Below, in pieces: positions 7,953-16,920 of a stretch of DNA of 64,000 nt (position 1 is its first letter; every line of letters begins with the position of its first letter). Source of the DNA: Lysobacteraceae bacterium (lineage in GTDB: Bacteria > Pseudomonadota > Gammaproteobacteria > Xanthomonadales > Xanthomonadaceae). The notes beneath the pieces are model-generated. The model did no database searches. It had not been told where the DNA came from and saw only the letters and a program-made list of their open reading frames with translations. Location of the stretch: NCBI GenBank assembly GCA_016789405.1, contig JAEUPQ010000017.1:248001-312000 (forward strand). The letters run 5' to 3'. The translations under genes were made by a program, and so were the position numbers.

Positions 7953-9490
7953 GAGGCGGTGTCGGGTTCTGAGAGAGTGGCCAGGAGGGCGGCGCGGCGA
8001 ACCTTGCCGGAGGCGGTGCGCGGCAGTGCGGAGACGAAAGCGATGTCGCGCGGGATCTTGTAGGTGGCCAGACGCTCGCGACAGTGCGCCTTGATGTGGT
8101 TTTCGCTGTTGGGCGGCAGGCCGGGCGCCACCACGAATGCCTTGACGACCTGGCCGAGCACGTTGTCGTCGATGCCGACCACGGCGACTTCGCTGACGCC
8201 CGGGATTTCGGCGATGACGTCCTCGATGTCGCCCGGATGCACGCGGTGCGCGCCGGTCTTGATCATGTCGCTGCGACGACCTGCGAGCCAGAGCACGCCA
8301 TCGGCATCGAGGTGACCCATGTCGCCCGTGCGCAGCCAGCCATCGACCAGCACGGCGCCGCTCGCTTCCGGATTGTTCCAGTAGCCGCGCATCACGTTCG
8401 CGCCGCGCACCCGGACTTCGCCGATCTCGCCGACACCCGCATCGCGACCGTCTTCCGTGACGACGCGCAGTTCGACGCCGTCGACGGGAATGCCGACGGA
8501 GCCCAGCTTGTCCTCGAGGCGCTCGGGCGGCAGCCAGGTCAGTCTCGATGTCGCTTCGGTCTGGCCATACATCACGAACAGGCGCGGATGCGGCAATGCC
8601 GCGCGCAGCCGCCGGATGAGCATCGGGCTCATCGCGCCGCCGGCCTGGGTCATGTAGCGCAGCGACGACAGGTCGTAGTCGGCCAGCTTGACCCGTTCCA
8701 GCAGCAGGGCGAACGTCGATGGCACGCCGGAGAAGCCGGTGATGCGTTCGCGCGCGATGGTGTCCATCAGCAGGTGCGGGAACAGCAGGTTCGGCGCCAG
8801 CACGACGCTGCCGCCGACCATCAGGTGCGTATGCAGCACCGACGCGCCGTAGGCGTAGTAGAAGGCGAGGATCGACAGCACGCTGTCGCGTTCGTCGAGT
8901 GCGAGGTAGCGCACGACGGCGCTGGCGTTCGCCAGCAGGTTGCCGTGCGTGAGCGTGACGCCCTTCGGCGCACCGGTGGTGCCCGAGGTGTAGAGGATCA
9001 GCGCGATGTCGTCGCCGTCGATGGACGCAGGGTCGAATTCGGCGTGGCCGTGGTCTGCCTCGTCCGCATGGCCTGACAGCGGATGATCGCCGTCGACGGG
9101 CCAGCGTTCGATCGGCGCGTCGCGCGTGGCGTCGATGTTCGCGATGGCTGCGAGCGCATCGCCGTGGCGCGCCTCGTACACCGCGTGGCGGGCATCGCAA
9201 TGCGCCAGCCATGCCGTGAAATCGCGTTCGCGGGCCTGGACGTTCAGTGGCGATGCGATGCCGCCGGCCAGCCACGTGCCGTAGCAGGCCACGGCAGCCT
9301 CGATGCGATTCGGCAGCAGGATCGCAACGCGATCGCCCGGCTGCAGGCCACGCGTGCGAAGCGCATGCGCGAAGCGCTGCGCCTCGCGCCAGAAGCCTGC
9401 GTAGTCGATGCGGCGGCCATCACCGACGATCGCGGTCCGGCCGGGATGGCGTCGTGCGATCTCGGCGACCCGGGCGGGAACCGACGTCAT
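7949..9490 (-). CDS. AMP-forming acyl/amino-acid ligase (ANL family), possibly exosortase-A-associated type
   Basis: A 513-residue adenylate-forming enzyme that activates a carboxylic acid with ATP and loads it on CoA or the adjacent carrier protein. It has the phosphate loop YTSGTTGAPKG (167-177), YGQTEA (308-313), RTGD (387-390), the hinge region around GRRSDMIKTGAHRV (404-417), and the catalytic lysine in RTASGKVRR (Lys496). Length and sequence resemble the ligases seen in XrtA/PEP-CTERM gene clusters (TIGR03098), by recollection. ATG 9490 was preferred because it starts just ahead of the first family helix, ten bases after the carrier-protein stop. The next gene overlaps by ATGA. The substrate is not evident. 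Confidence 0.85.
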   Translation of the reverse strand: MTSVPARVAEIARRHPGRTAIVGDGRRIDYAGFWREAQRFAHALRTRGLQPGDRVAILLPNRIEAAVACYGTWLAGGIASPLNVQARERDFTAWLAHCDARHAVYEARHGDALAAIANIDATRDAPIERWPVDGDHPLSGHADEADHGHAEFDPASIDGDDIALILYTSGTTGAPKGVTLTHGNLLANASAVVRYLALDERDSVLSILAFYYAYGASVLHTHLMVGGSVVLAPNLLFPHLLMDTIARERITGFSGVPSTFALLLERVKLADYDLSSLRYMTQAGGAMSPMLIRRLRAALPHPRLFVMYGQTEATSRLTWLPPERLEDKLGSVGIPVDGVELRVVTEDGRDAGVGEIGEVRVRGANVMRGYWNNPEASGAVLVDGWLRTGDMGHLDADGVLWLAGRRSDMIKTGAHRVHPGDIEDVIAEIPGVSEVAVVGIDDNVLGQVVKAFVVAPGLPPNSENHIKAHCRERLATYKIPRDIAFVSALPRTASGKVRRAALLATLSEPDTAS

Positions 9491-9500
9491 GGTGGATCGA

Positions 9501-9749
9501 TCAGCCGGCGAGCTTGCGCTGGATGAAGGCATCCATCGATTCGAGCGTGTCGAAGTTCTCCGGCACCATTTCCTCCGGTGCGATCGAGAGCTTGAACTCT
9601 TCTTCGACGAACAGGATCAGTTCGTAGATGCCCGTGGAATCGAGCACGCCGCCGCGGACCAGGGAATCCTGGTCGCCGATGGCGGAGTCGTCGTCCGAAA
9701 AGAGAAAGTTCTTGAGGATGTAGCGTTTGATGGTCTGGCGATGCGACAT
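9501..9749 (-). CDS. acyl carrier protein
   Basis: An 82-residue stand-alone carrier protein. GGVLDSTGIYEL places Ser38 as the site for the 4'-phosphopantetheine arm. The chain is acidic with four predicted helices (about 4-15, 38-50, 58-62, 66-78), as usual for the family. The start at 9749 was chosen for the AGGGGA ribosome site six bases upstream; a longer frame to 9803 is less plausible. It heads the unit with the AMP-forming ligase, which probably loads it. Its sequence departs from the fatty-acid AcpP (no DSLD motif), so it likely serves a dedicated pathway. Confidence 0.88.
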   Translation of the reverse strand: MSHRQTIKRYILKNFLFSDDDSAIGDQDSLVRGGVLDSTGIYELILFVEEEFKLSIAPEEMVPENFDTLESMDAFIQRKLAG

Positions 9750-9910
9750 GCGATGTCCCCTGGTCGATGATTCAGTACGCAATAAAGGCCCTGCGACGGC
9801 CAATCCTGGGCGCGTCGAGGCGATGGCGAGTGGTCTGCGGCTGCGTTTTGCGGGATTGGGCGCTGCGGAAGCGGCGCGGGACGGCGCCGGAAGCCGTCGG
9901 GTAGGATAAC

Positions 9911-11170
9911 GTGCCGTCCGTCACGTCGATAGCGCAGCCCATGATCTCGAACCTCGACGCCGTTTCGCGCCGCAGTGGCGACCAGAGACGCCTTTCACTG
10001 CCCTTGTGCATCCTCGTGCTGTCGCTGGGACTGTCCGCCTGCGGCGCGCCCGATGCGCCTCCGCCGCCGAGCGAGCCGCCGAAGGCCGTCCGCAATGCGG
10101 TGCCGACGCCGGAAACCTCCGAAAAAGCGAAGGTCGAGGTCAGCGAACTCGTCACCGGCCTCGAGCACCCATGGGGCCTGGCGATTCTTCCCGATGGCGA
10201 CATGCTGGTGACAGAGCGACCGGGACGCCTGCGCCGCGTCGCTGCGGACGGTAGCGTATCGGCCCCGATTTCCGGCTTGCCCAAGGTCTATGTCGACGGC
10301 CAGGCTGGCCTGCTCGATGTGGTCCTGTCGCCGACCTTCGCGGACGACAGGCTGGTCTACGTCTCGTTCGCCGAGCCGAACCTGCGAGGCAACAAGTGCG
10401 GCACTGCGGTCGCGCGCGGTCGACTCGAAGGCGAAGCCCTGGTGGACGTCGAAGTCATCTACCGGCAGGAGCCCAAGCTCTCCAGCGGGACGCACGTCGG
10501 CTCGCGCCTGGTGTTCGACGATGAGGGCCATCTGTTCGTCACGCAGGGCGACAACCGCGTCGACAGTGCGGTGCAGTCGCTCGACAAGCTGCAGGGCAAG
10601 CTCGTGCGGATCCGCCCGGACGGCAGCGCGCCGGAGGACAACCCGTTCGCGAAGCGCGACGGCGCGCGCGCCGAGATCTGGTCGACCGGCCATCGCAACA
10701 TGCAGGGCGCGGCCCTGCACCCGGTCACGCGCAAGGTGTGGACGAGCGAGCACGGCCCGATGGGCGGCGACGAACTCAACATCCCGCAGGCCGGCCGCAA
10801 CTACGGCTGGCCGGTGATCACGCATGGTGTCGACTACAGCGGCGAGCCGATCAAGGGTTCGGTCGGCCGCGCCGCGCCGGGCATGGAGCAGCCGCATCAC
10901 GTCTGGGAGGTGTCGCCCGGCCTCAGCGGCATGCTGTTCTACAGCGGCAAGGCGATCCCGGAATGGAAGGGCAACCTCTTCCTCGGTTCGCTGGCGAAGA
11001 ACGCGTTGATCCGGCTCGAACTGGACGGCGATCGCGTCGTGCACGAGGAACGTTTGCTGACCGCGCGCCAGGAGCGCATCCGCGACGTGCGCGAAGGCCC
11101 CGATGGCGCCATCTACCTGCTGGTGGATGCGGACAGCGGCAAGCTCCTGCGCATTCGACCGGCGCGCTGA
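9911..11170 (+). CDS. PQQ-dependent aldose sugar dehydrogenase-like lipoprotein (YliI/sorbosone dehydrogenase family)
   Basis: A 419-residue exported lipoprotein with a six-bladed beta-propeller of the soluble glucose dehydrogenase family. It would oxidise the anomeric carbon of aldoses using bound PQQ. A hydrophobic helix ends in the lipobox LSAC (about 41-44), followed by a Pro-rich linker. Propeller motifs include LEHPWGLAILPDG, SSGTHVGSRLVFDDEG and WSTGHRNMQGAALHP, the last two supplying the usual active-site histidine and arginine. GTG 9911 has AGGA four bases upstream. ATG 9941 is a possible alternative that keeps the signal sequence. It is transcribed divergently from the carrier-protein unit and may have no role in polysaccharide making. 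Confidence 0.87.
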   Translation: MPSVTSIAQPMISNLDAVSRRSGDQRRLSLPLCILVLSLGLSACGAPDAPPPPSEPPKAVRNAVPTPETSEKAKVEVSELVTGLEHPWGLAILPDGDMLVTERPGRLRRVAADGSVSAPISGLPKVYVDGQAGLLDVVLSPTFADDRLVYVSFAEPNLRGNKCGTAVARGRLEGEALVDVEVIYRQEPKLSSGTHVGSRLVFDDEGHLFVTQGDNRVDSAVQSLDKLQGKLVRIRPDGSAPEDNPFAKRDGARAEIWSTGHRNMQGAALHPVTRKVWTSEHGPMGGDELNIPQAGRNYGWPVITHGVDYSGEPIKGSVGRAAPGMEQPHHVWEVSPGLSGMLFYSGKAIPEWKGNLFLGSLAKNALIRLELDGDRVVHEERLLTARQERIRDVREGPDGAIYLLVDADSGKLLRIRPAR

Positions 11171-11206
11171 GCGCGCGCCACCCGGCGTCGAAGCGGTGAA
11201 CCCGGG

Positions 11207-12139
11207 TCAGGGACCCGGGTTGCGTCCGATGAAATCCACGGTCGTGATGCACAGTTTTTCAGGCGCGATGTGCCGGAACTGCTCGGCGACCGACATCGCC
11301 TGCAACTGCTCGAGCCGCTGCGGACGCGCATGCGAGGTGTCGAGCAGGATGTCGAAACCCGCATCGCGGGCGCCGTCGACCAACTGGTGGGCGCGCAGGC
11401 GGTTCTGGTAGAGGAAACGGTTGTTCCAGAACGCCCACTCTGCGTCCGGGAACTGCAGGTAGTTGAGCTGGTGGATGCTGCGGTCGGCATAGGCGTAGTG
11501 GTCGCCGCAGTTCACCGAATGGAAGATCCAGCCGTCCTTGCGCAGCACCGACCGCGATGCGCGATGGATGCGCGCGATGGCATCCGGCGGCACGTGTTCG
11601 AGCACGCTGTTGGAGAACAGGATGTCGACCGAACCGTCGGGCAGGCCGGAGGCTGCGGCGTCGGCCGGCGCGCGATAGTCGATGACGCCGCCGCTGATCG
11701 TGCCCGGGTCGTCGCTGCGATCGGCCGCCTCGCGTAGGGCGGCATGACGCGCTTCCACCTCGGCGAGATCCACTTCGCAGGTCGCGGCGAGTCGCGGCAA
11801 TTGTTCGCCGAGCATGGCGATGCACAGGCGCATCAGGTCCGGCTTGAGCAGGCGGTTGAGGTCGAGCGTGTGCACGCGCGCAGCGCCGACGAGGTGGCAG
11901 GCCATCGGCAATGCGGGATACCAGCCGCTGCCGATTTCCAGCAGGCGTGCGCCGGGAATGCGTGCGCCCACCCCGTGCAACTGCTTCACCATGCCTTCCC
12001 AGTCGTCGATCTTCAGGCCGATCTCGCGACGCGGGTTGCGCATGCCGCCCAGGTGGCGCTGGAGGCGGTAGTGCAGGGTCTCGCCGGCAGGCAGCGCGCC
12101 CAGGGTTTTCTGCAGGAGTCCCTTGAGTTTCCAGTGCAT
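11207..12139 (-). CDS. class I SAM-dependent methyltransferase
   Basis: A 310-residue protein with a Rossmann-type methyltransferase core. RLLEIGSGWYPALP (about 65-78) is the SAM-binding motif I and HTLDLN is the acidic strand-2 end. LFSNSVLEHVPP (about 178-189) matches motif post-II. It lies 21 bases downstream of the asnB start-to-stop frame on the same strand, so it is likely the last gene of a GT4-asnB-methyltransferase operon. The substrate is unknown. O- or carboxyl-methylation of a sugar or of an aminoacyl group is plausible from context. Confidence 0.82.
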   Translation of the reverse strand: MHWKLKGLLQKTLGALPAGETLHYRLQRHLGGMRNPRREIGLKIDDWEGMVKQLHGVGARIPGARLLEIGSGWYPALPMACHLVGAARVHTLDLNRLLKPDLMRLCIAMLGEQLPRLAATCEVDLAEVEARHAALREAADRSDDPGTISGGVIDYRAPADAAASGLPDGSVDILFSNSVLEHVPPDAIARIHRASRSVLRKDGWIFHSVNCGDHYAYADRSIHQLNYLQFPDAEWAFWNNRFLYQNRLRAHQLVDGARDAGFDILLDTSHARPQRLEQLQAMSVAEQFRHIAPEKLCITTVDFIGRNPGP

Positions 12140-12160
12140 GTACGAAGCGTGTCCGTCGGA

Positions 12161-14122
12161 TCAGTGGGACGCGGCGGCCGCTGAAGCGGCCTCGCGCAGG
12201 TTGCGGTGAAGCAGCATCGTCGACAGCACGCCGACGAAGGCCTGGTTGTCGGCGAAGCCGGTGGCGCGGCCAGCGCGGCACTTGTCGAATAGGCGTCCGA
12301 CGGCGGCAGCGTCGAAATAGCCCGCTTCGCGCAGACTCGCTTCGCTCATCAGCTCCGCCACATAATCCAGCGGCTGTCCATCGAAGAAGAAACTGGCGCT
12401 GTCGGGTGCGCGGTAAGGCTGCTTGGTGCGCTGCAGTATGTCGTCCGGCAACAGGTCGGACAGCGCGCGGCGCAGCAGGTACTTCTCGGTCATGCCGCGG
12501 ATCTTGTAGCTCGGAGGCAGGCGGTTGGCGAATTCGATGACGCGATGGTCGAGGTAGGGCACGCGGCCCTCGATCGAGTTGGCCATCGCCACGCGGTCGC
12601 CCTGCGACGACAGCAGGTAGCCGGCGAGCAGCGACTTGGCTTCGACGTACTGGTCGCGCGCCAGCGGCGACCAGCGCGCGATCTCCGCCGGCAGCGTCGC
12701 TTCGAAGGCGTCGAGCGGATCGAAGGCACCCACTTCGGCACGCAGCTCGGGCGAGAGCAGGCCCAGCGCGCGCTGCGAGGTGGTCCAGCGTGGCACGTGC
12801 GCGAACACCGGTCGATGCAGATGCTGCATCCCCTGGCCGAAGAAGGTCTGCGCGAACGCGGGATTGCGCACCGGGGAATTCGGCAGGTAACCGTAGAGGC
12901 GTTCGAGCAGGCGCGGACGGAACGTCGAGTCCGGCTGGCGTGCCCAGAAGCGCCGGATCTTGGCTTCCTTGTAGAGGTCGTAGCCGCCGAACACTTCGTC
13001 GGCGCCTTCGCCGGTCAGCACGACCTTGTAGCCGTGTTCGCGCACGCTGCCGGCCAGCAGCATCAGCGGCACCGGCGCGGTGCGCAGCACCGGGGTTTCG
13101 GTGTGGTGGATCAGGCGCGGAAAGGCTTCGCCGATGTCGCGGCGCGTGCAGCGCAGCGTGGTGTGGTCGGTGCCCAGGTGTCGCACCATCGCCATCTGGT
13201 GCTCGCTTTCGTCGAATTCGCCGTCCTCGAACGCGACCGAGAACGTGCGCACCGGGGTGTCGGTGAAGCCGCGGATCATCGCAACGATGCCCGAGGAATC
13301 CAGTCCGCCGCTGAGGTAGGCGCCCACCGGCACGTCGGCGCGCAGCTGCAGGCGCACGGCGTCGATCAGCAGCGCGCGCAGCTCGGCGGTCGCGTCTTCC
13401 ACGCTCTGCGGAAAGCGCGACGGCGCGGTGTCCTCCGCGTCGGGAAAGGTCCAGTCCCAGTAGCGGCGCAGCGTTTCCCGGCCGTCGGCTTCCAGCGTCA
13501 GGAGATGCCCGGGCGGCAGGCTTTCGATGCCGCGATACACGGTGTGCGGTTCGATCGGCGACCAGGTGGCGAAGGTTTCGGCCAGCCCGCGCGGGTCGAT
13601 CACGGCGCACTGGGGCAGGGCCGCCAGCAGCGCCTTCGTTTCCGACGCGAACCACAGCCTGCCGGTCTGTCGGGCGATGTACAGCGGACGGATGCCGGCG
13701 CGGTCGCGCGCCAGCACGAGGCGGCTCCGGGTCGCATCCCACAGGGCGATCGCGAACTGACCGTTGAGATGCTGCACGAAGTCGTCGCCGTCGCGGTCGT
13801 ACAGATGCACGATGACTTCGGTGTCGGACTGCGTGTAGAAGACCCGTCCCTCGGCTTCCAGTTCGCGGCGCAGCTCGACGAAGTTGAAGATCTCGCCGTT
13901 GAACACCGTCCAGACGCTGCGCGACGGATTGTGGATCGGCTGGTCGCCGGTGCTCAGGTCGATGATCGACAGCCGCGCATGCGCCAGGCCGATGCCGTCC
14001 CCGGCATGGAAGCCATAACCGTCCGGGCCACGATGCGCCAGCGTGTGGATCATCCGCCGCAGCAGCGGATGCGCCTCGTCCGGGCGCACGTCAGGCCCGC
14101 TGAATCCCGCGATTCCACACAC
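12161..14122 (-). CDS. asparagine synthetase B-type glutamine amidotransferase
   Basis: A 653-residue enzyme with an N-terminal class II glutaminase (MCGIAGF, Cys2 nucleophile after Met removal; NGEIFN at 75-80) and a C-terminal synthetase domain with the ATP-pyrophosphatase loop SGGLDSS (271-277). It transfers glutamine-derived ammonia to an AMP-activated carboxylate. Long AsnB homologues such as this often sit in exopolysaccharide and XrtA loci, where they are thought to amidate a sugar acid or amino-acid substituent rather than aspartate. Flanking GT4 and methyltransferase genes on the same strand support such a role. Metabolic asparagine synthesis cannot be excluded. Confidence 0.87.
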   Translation of the reverse strand: MCGIAGFSGPDVRPDEAHPLLRRMIHTLAHRGPDGYGFHAGDGIGLAHARLSIIDLSTGDQPIHNPSRSVWTVFNGEIFNFVELRRELEAEGRVFYTQSDTEVIVHLYDRDGDDFVQHLNGQFAIALWDATRSRLVLARDRAGIRPLYIARQTGRLWFASETKALLAALPQCAVIDPRGLAETFATWSPIEPHTVYRGIESLPPGHLLTLEADGRETLRRYWDWTFPDAEDTAPSRFPQSVEDATAELRALLIDAVRLQLRADVPVGAYLSGGLDSSGIVAMIRGFTDTPVRTFSVAFEDGEFDESEHQMAMVRHLGTDHTTLRCTRRDIGEAFPRLIHHTETPVLRTAPVPLMLLAGSVREHGYKVVLTGEGADEVFGGYDLYKEAKIRRFWARQPDSTFRPRLLERLYGYLPNSPVRNPAFAQTFFGQGMQHLHRPVFAHVPRWTTSQRALGLLSPELRAEVGAFDPLDAFEATLPAEIARWSPLARDQYVEAKSLLAGYLLSSQGDRVAMANSIEGRVPYLDHRVIEFANRLPPSYKIRGMTEKYLLRRALSDLLPDDILQRTKQPYRAPDSASFFFDGQPLDYVAELMSEASLREAGYFDAAAVGRLFDKCRAGRATGFADNQAFVGVLSTMLLHRNLREAASAAAASH

Positions 14123-14208
14123 TTGGTACGGCCCCTGTTCTGTCGTTGACTGCTCGGTCGGTATCCAACGTCGAAAACGCCGGATTCATGCCACGCTGCG
14201 TCGCGTGG

Positions 14209-15366
14209 TCAGCGCGTCGATATCGCGATCGCTTCCTCGCAGGCCCGCAGCGTGTCCGTGGCCACGGCGTCCCAGCCGCGCGAAAACCGCCGCGACAACA
14301 CGCCCTCGTCCCAGTCGCGCGCGAGTGCACCTGCCAGTCCTTCCGCCAGGGCGGCGGGATCGCGGACCGCCACCAGGAGGCCGCAGTCGGCGTCGACCAC
14401 TTCGGGAATGCCGCCGACCGGTGTCGCCACGACGGGGCGACCGCAGGCGAGGGCTTCGACCAGCACGTTCGGATGACCCTCGGAATAGCTGGGCAGGGTC
14501 ACCACGTCCGAGGCCGCCATCCAGCACGCGACCTCGCGAGGCCCCTGGGCGCCCGGAAGGTGCACGCGGACACCTGGCATCGTGGCGATCCTGGCCTCGA
14601 GTTCGGCGCGCATCGGGCCTTCGCCGACCAGGGCCAGCGCCAGTCCGGGCACGCGGGGCGCCAGCGCGACTACGGCGTCGAGCAGCTCGCGCAGGCCTTT
14701 CTCCGGGACGAGGCGGCCGACGTAGGTGACCAGTGGTCCCGATGCATCGAGGCCCAGGGTGGCGCGTGCGCCGGCCTTCGGTTGCGGGTGGAAGATCGTG
14801 GCATCGCAGCCGTTTGGAATCGCACGGATCTTCCCTGGGTCGGCGTCGTAGTCGCGTACCGCGACCCGGCCCAGGTCCTCGCTGACCACCAGGATGCGCT
14901 GCGCGGCCTGCAGCACCGGGCGGGTGAGGCGCTGGCTGACCGCGTCGCGTACCCGCAGGTCCGAGCCGCGCGAGCCCACGACGAGCGGGAGCCCGGCGCG
15001 ACGCGCGGCGTGCATCGCGCCGAAGGCGTCGGGGTACAGCCAGTACGAGAGCACCACGTCCGGTGCGAACTCTCGCAGCGGCGCATGCAGCGTGCGTGCG
15101 CAGAGCCAGCCGTTGAACGGCCGGCTGACCGCCGGCAAGGCGGGGTAATCGACATAGCGCACGTCGCAGCCCGGCACGGTGAAGTCCGGATCGGACGCGC
15201 GGTAGAGGTAGCTGCGCGGCTGGGCCCAGCGCGGATAGCGGGCCACCGGGCTGAGCACGCGGACATCGGCCAGCTTCGACAGTTCGCGGACCGTCTGGTG
15301 GATCGGACGGCCACGGTTGGGTTCGCCCGCGATCGGGAACTGCGATGTGACGATCAGGATGCGCAT
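14209..15366 (-). CDS. family 4 glycosyltransferase
   Basis: A 385-residue GT-B retaining glycosyltransferase. The N-terminal domain begins MRILIVTSQFP with a glycine-containing loop at about 12-20. The C-terminal domain has VTYVGRLVPEKG (near 220) and the EX7E donor motif in SEGHPNVLVEAL (near 315). GGIPEVV completes the nucleotide-sugar site. It is the first gene of a reverse-strand set with asnB (86 bases on) and a methyltransferase, divergent from the acyltransferase gene. It likely extends a lipid-linked polysaccharide at the inner membrane. The sugar is unknown. Confidence 0.87.
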   Translation of the reverse strand: MRILIVTSQFPIAGEPNRGRPIHQTVRELSKLADVRVLSPVARYPRWAQPRSYLYRASDPDFTVPGCDVRYVDYPALPAVSRPFNGWLCARTLHAPLREFAPDVVLSYWLYPDAFGAMHAARRAGLPLVVGSRGSDLRVRDAVSQRLTRPVLQAAQRILVVSEDLGRVAVRDYDADPGKIRAIPNGCDATIFHPQPKAGARATLGLDASGPLVTYVGRLVPEKGLRELLDAVVALAPRVPGLALALVGEGPMRAELEARIATMPGVRVHLPGAQGPREVACWMAASDVVTLPSYSEGHPNVLVEALACGRPVVATPVGGIPEVVDADCGLLVAVRDPAALAEGLAGALARDWDEGVLSRRFSRGWDAVATDTLRACEEAIAISTR

Positions 15367-15552
15367 GCGGTCTGGCAGGGTCGGCGGGCTCAGGTGGGGC
15401 GCGGTCGACGCGCACGGCAGGCCGACGACGAGCCAAGACGCGAACCGGCGCCACGGCAGGACAGGCGGGTGCGTGGGCGGCTGTCCCCTGACGCCGCCGC
15501 ACTCCGTTCATAATAGCCAGTCGCCGTATCGAGCGTGCGTGGGGGGAGTGTG

Positions 15553-16641
15553 GTGGAGTCGTCGATGTCCGAACTGGCCGGGCCCTTGCCGCCGGAGGCA
15601 CGCGGTCGCGCCCTTGCTGCACCGGCCAGCGATCGCGGGCGACTCGAGGAACTGGACGCGTTGCGCGGTCTGGCCGCACTGGGCGTGGTGATCTTCCACT
15701 ACACCAGCTTCTACCAGTGGCAGCATGGGCACCTGCAACCGCTCGGCTTCGGCTTCCCTGCCGGCAATTACGGCGTGCACCTGTTCTTCCTGATCAGCGG
15801 CTTCGTCATCTTCATGACGCTCGACCGCGCGCGGAGCGCCGCGGATTTCGTCGTGTCGCGGTTCTCGCGGCTCTTTCCCGCGTACTGGACGGCGCTCCTC
15901 CTCACCACGCTCGTCGTCCACGCGATCGGCATGCCGCAGCAACGGCCCGGGCTGGCGACGCTGCTGGCGAACACGACGATGCTGCAGGAAATCCTCGGTT
16001 TCGAGGATGTCGATGGCTCGTACTGGACGCTGCAGGTCGAGCTGTTCTTCTACGCGCAGATGCTGTTCTGGTTCTCGTTGCGGCAGCTGCATCGCATCCC
16101 CTGGGTCATCGCGGGCTGGCTGGTCCTGACCCTGGGGTACGCCCTGGCGCTGCGCGAGGGCTGGCACTTCTCGTACACCACGCGCGTGCTGCTGAACCTG
16201 TTGTACATCCCGTATTTCGCCCTGGGCATCCTGTTCTACCGGTTGCACGTCGCGCGCGGCCGGCGTGCGGTCAACATCGGCCTGATCCTGGCGTCGCTGG
16301 TCACGGTCGGCGTGGCATACGAGCCGGTCTACCTCGTGGTTGCGCTGTTCTGCACGGCCGTGTTCGCGCTGTTTCTGGTGGGCGGTCTGCGCTGGCTGCG
16401 ACATCGCGTGTTCCTCTTCTTCGGCGGCATCTCCTACTCGCTGTACCTGCTGCACCAGGCCATCGGCTTCGCCGTGATCCATCGCCTGGAACGCATGGGC
16501 GTGCACAGCCTCGCTGCGGTCACGCTGGCGCTGGGGCTGGCAGTGGCGCTTGCGACGGCGCTCAATCGCTGCGTCGAACGGCCGGCGATGCGTGCCATCC
16601 GCCAGCGCTGGCAGGCGCGGCGCAGCAATCGCGAGATCTGA
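15553..16641 (+). CDS. membrane acyltransferase (OafA/YrhL, acyltransferase family 3)
   Basis: About 362 residues with roughly ten hydrophobic helices. It should O-acylate surface polysaccharide at the inner membrane. The family signature is LDALRGLAALGVVIFHY near the N terminus, with NYGVHLFFLISGFVIFM following and the conserved SRFSRLFPAYW. GISYSLYLLHQ lies near the C terminus. There is no SGNH domain. The start is uncertain: GTG 15535, 15550 and 15553 and ATG 15565 share the frame. GTG 15553 was taken because a GGGGGGAG stretch lies a few bases upstream. A 14-bp tandem duplication spans the stop codon. Confidence 0.85.
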   Translation: MESSMSELAGPLPPEARGRALAAPASDRGRLEELDALRGLAALGVVIFHYTSFYQWQHGHLQPLGFGFPAGNYGVHLFFLISGFVIFMTLDRARSAADFVVSRFSRLFPAYWTALLLTTLVVHAIGMPQQRPGLATLLANTTMLQEILGFEDVDGSYWTLQVELFFYAQMLFWFSLRQLHRIPWVIAGWLVLTLGYALALREGWHFSYTTRVLLNLLYIPYFALGILFYRLHVARGRRAVNIGLILASLVTVGVAYEPVYLVVALFCTAVFALFLVGGLRWLRHRVFLFFGGISYSLYLLHQAIGFAVIHRLERMGVHSLAAVTLALGLAVALATALNRCVERPAMRAIRQRWQARRSNREI

Positions 16642-16660
16642 ATCATGAGATCTGAATCAT
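16633..16660. repeat. 14-bp tandem duplication across the acyltransferase stop codon
   Basis: GAGATCTGAATCAT occurs twice head to tail (16633-16646 and 16647-16660). The TGA stop of the acyltransferase lies in the first copy, so the duplication leaves the protein unchanged. The arrangement suggests recent slippage. Confidence 0.9.
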
Positions 16661-16867
16661 GAGACTCGACATGAAGCACGTCATGCCATTTTTTCATGTG
16701 CAACGTGGCGGATCGCAGGACGCCGCATGACTTCGTGCGCTGCGGGCCTGGCCACGGCGGCTGCAACAGGCATGCCCCGCCGCATGCGTGCCCAGATGAT
16801 CGGCGACACTGGACGGATTCGAGGGCGTCGGGCATCGGCCGAGCATGAAAAACAACAGGGCACGCAC

Positions 16868-16873
16868 TAGAAT
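16868..16873 (+). promoter_or_regulatory. candidate -10 box (TAGAAT) before the methyltransferase gene
   Basis: TAGAAT lies 48 bases before the following start codon in the 279-base gap, which otherwise shows no gene. No clear -35 is visible. The assignment rests on the hexamer alone. Confidence 0.3.
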
Positions 16874-16920
16874 GCCGCCACTCAAGAAAAAGGCGGGCCG
16901 CGGAGCGGTACCGGAAATCC

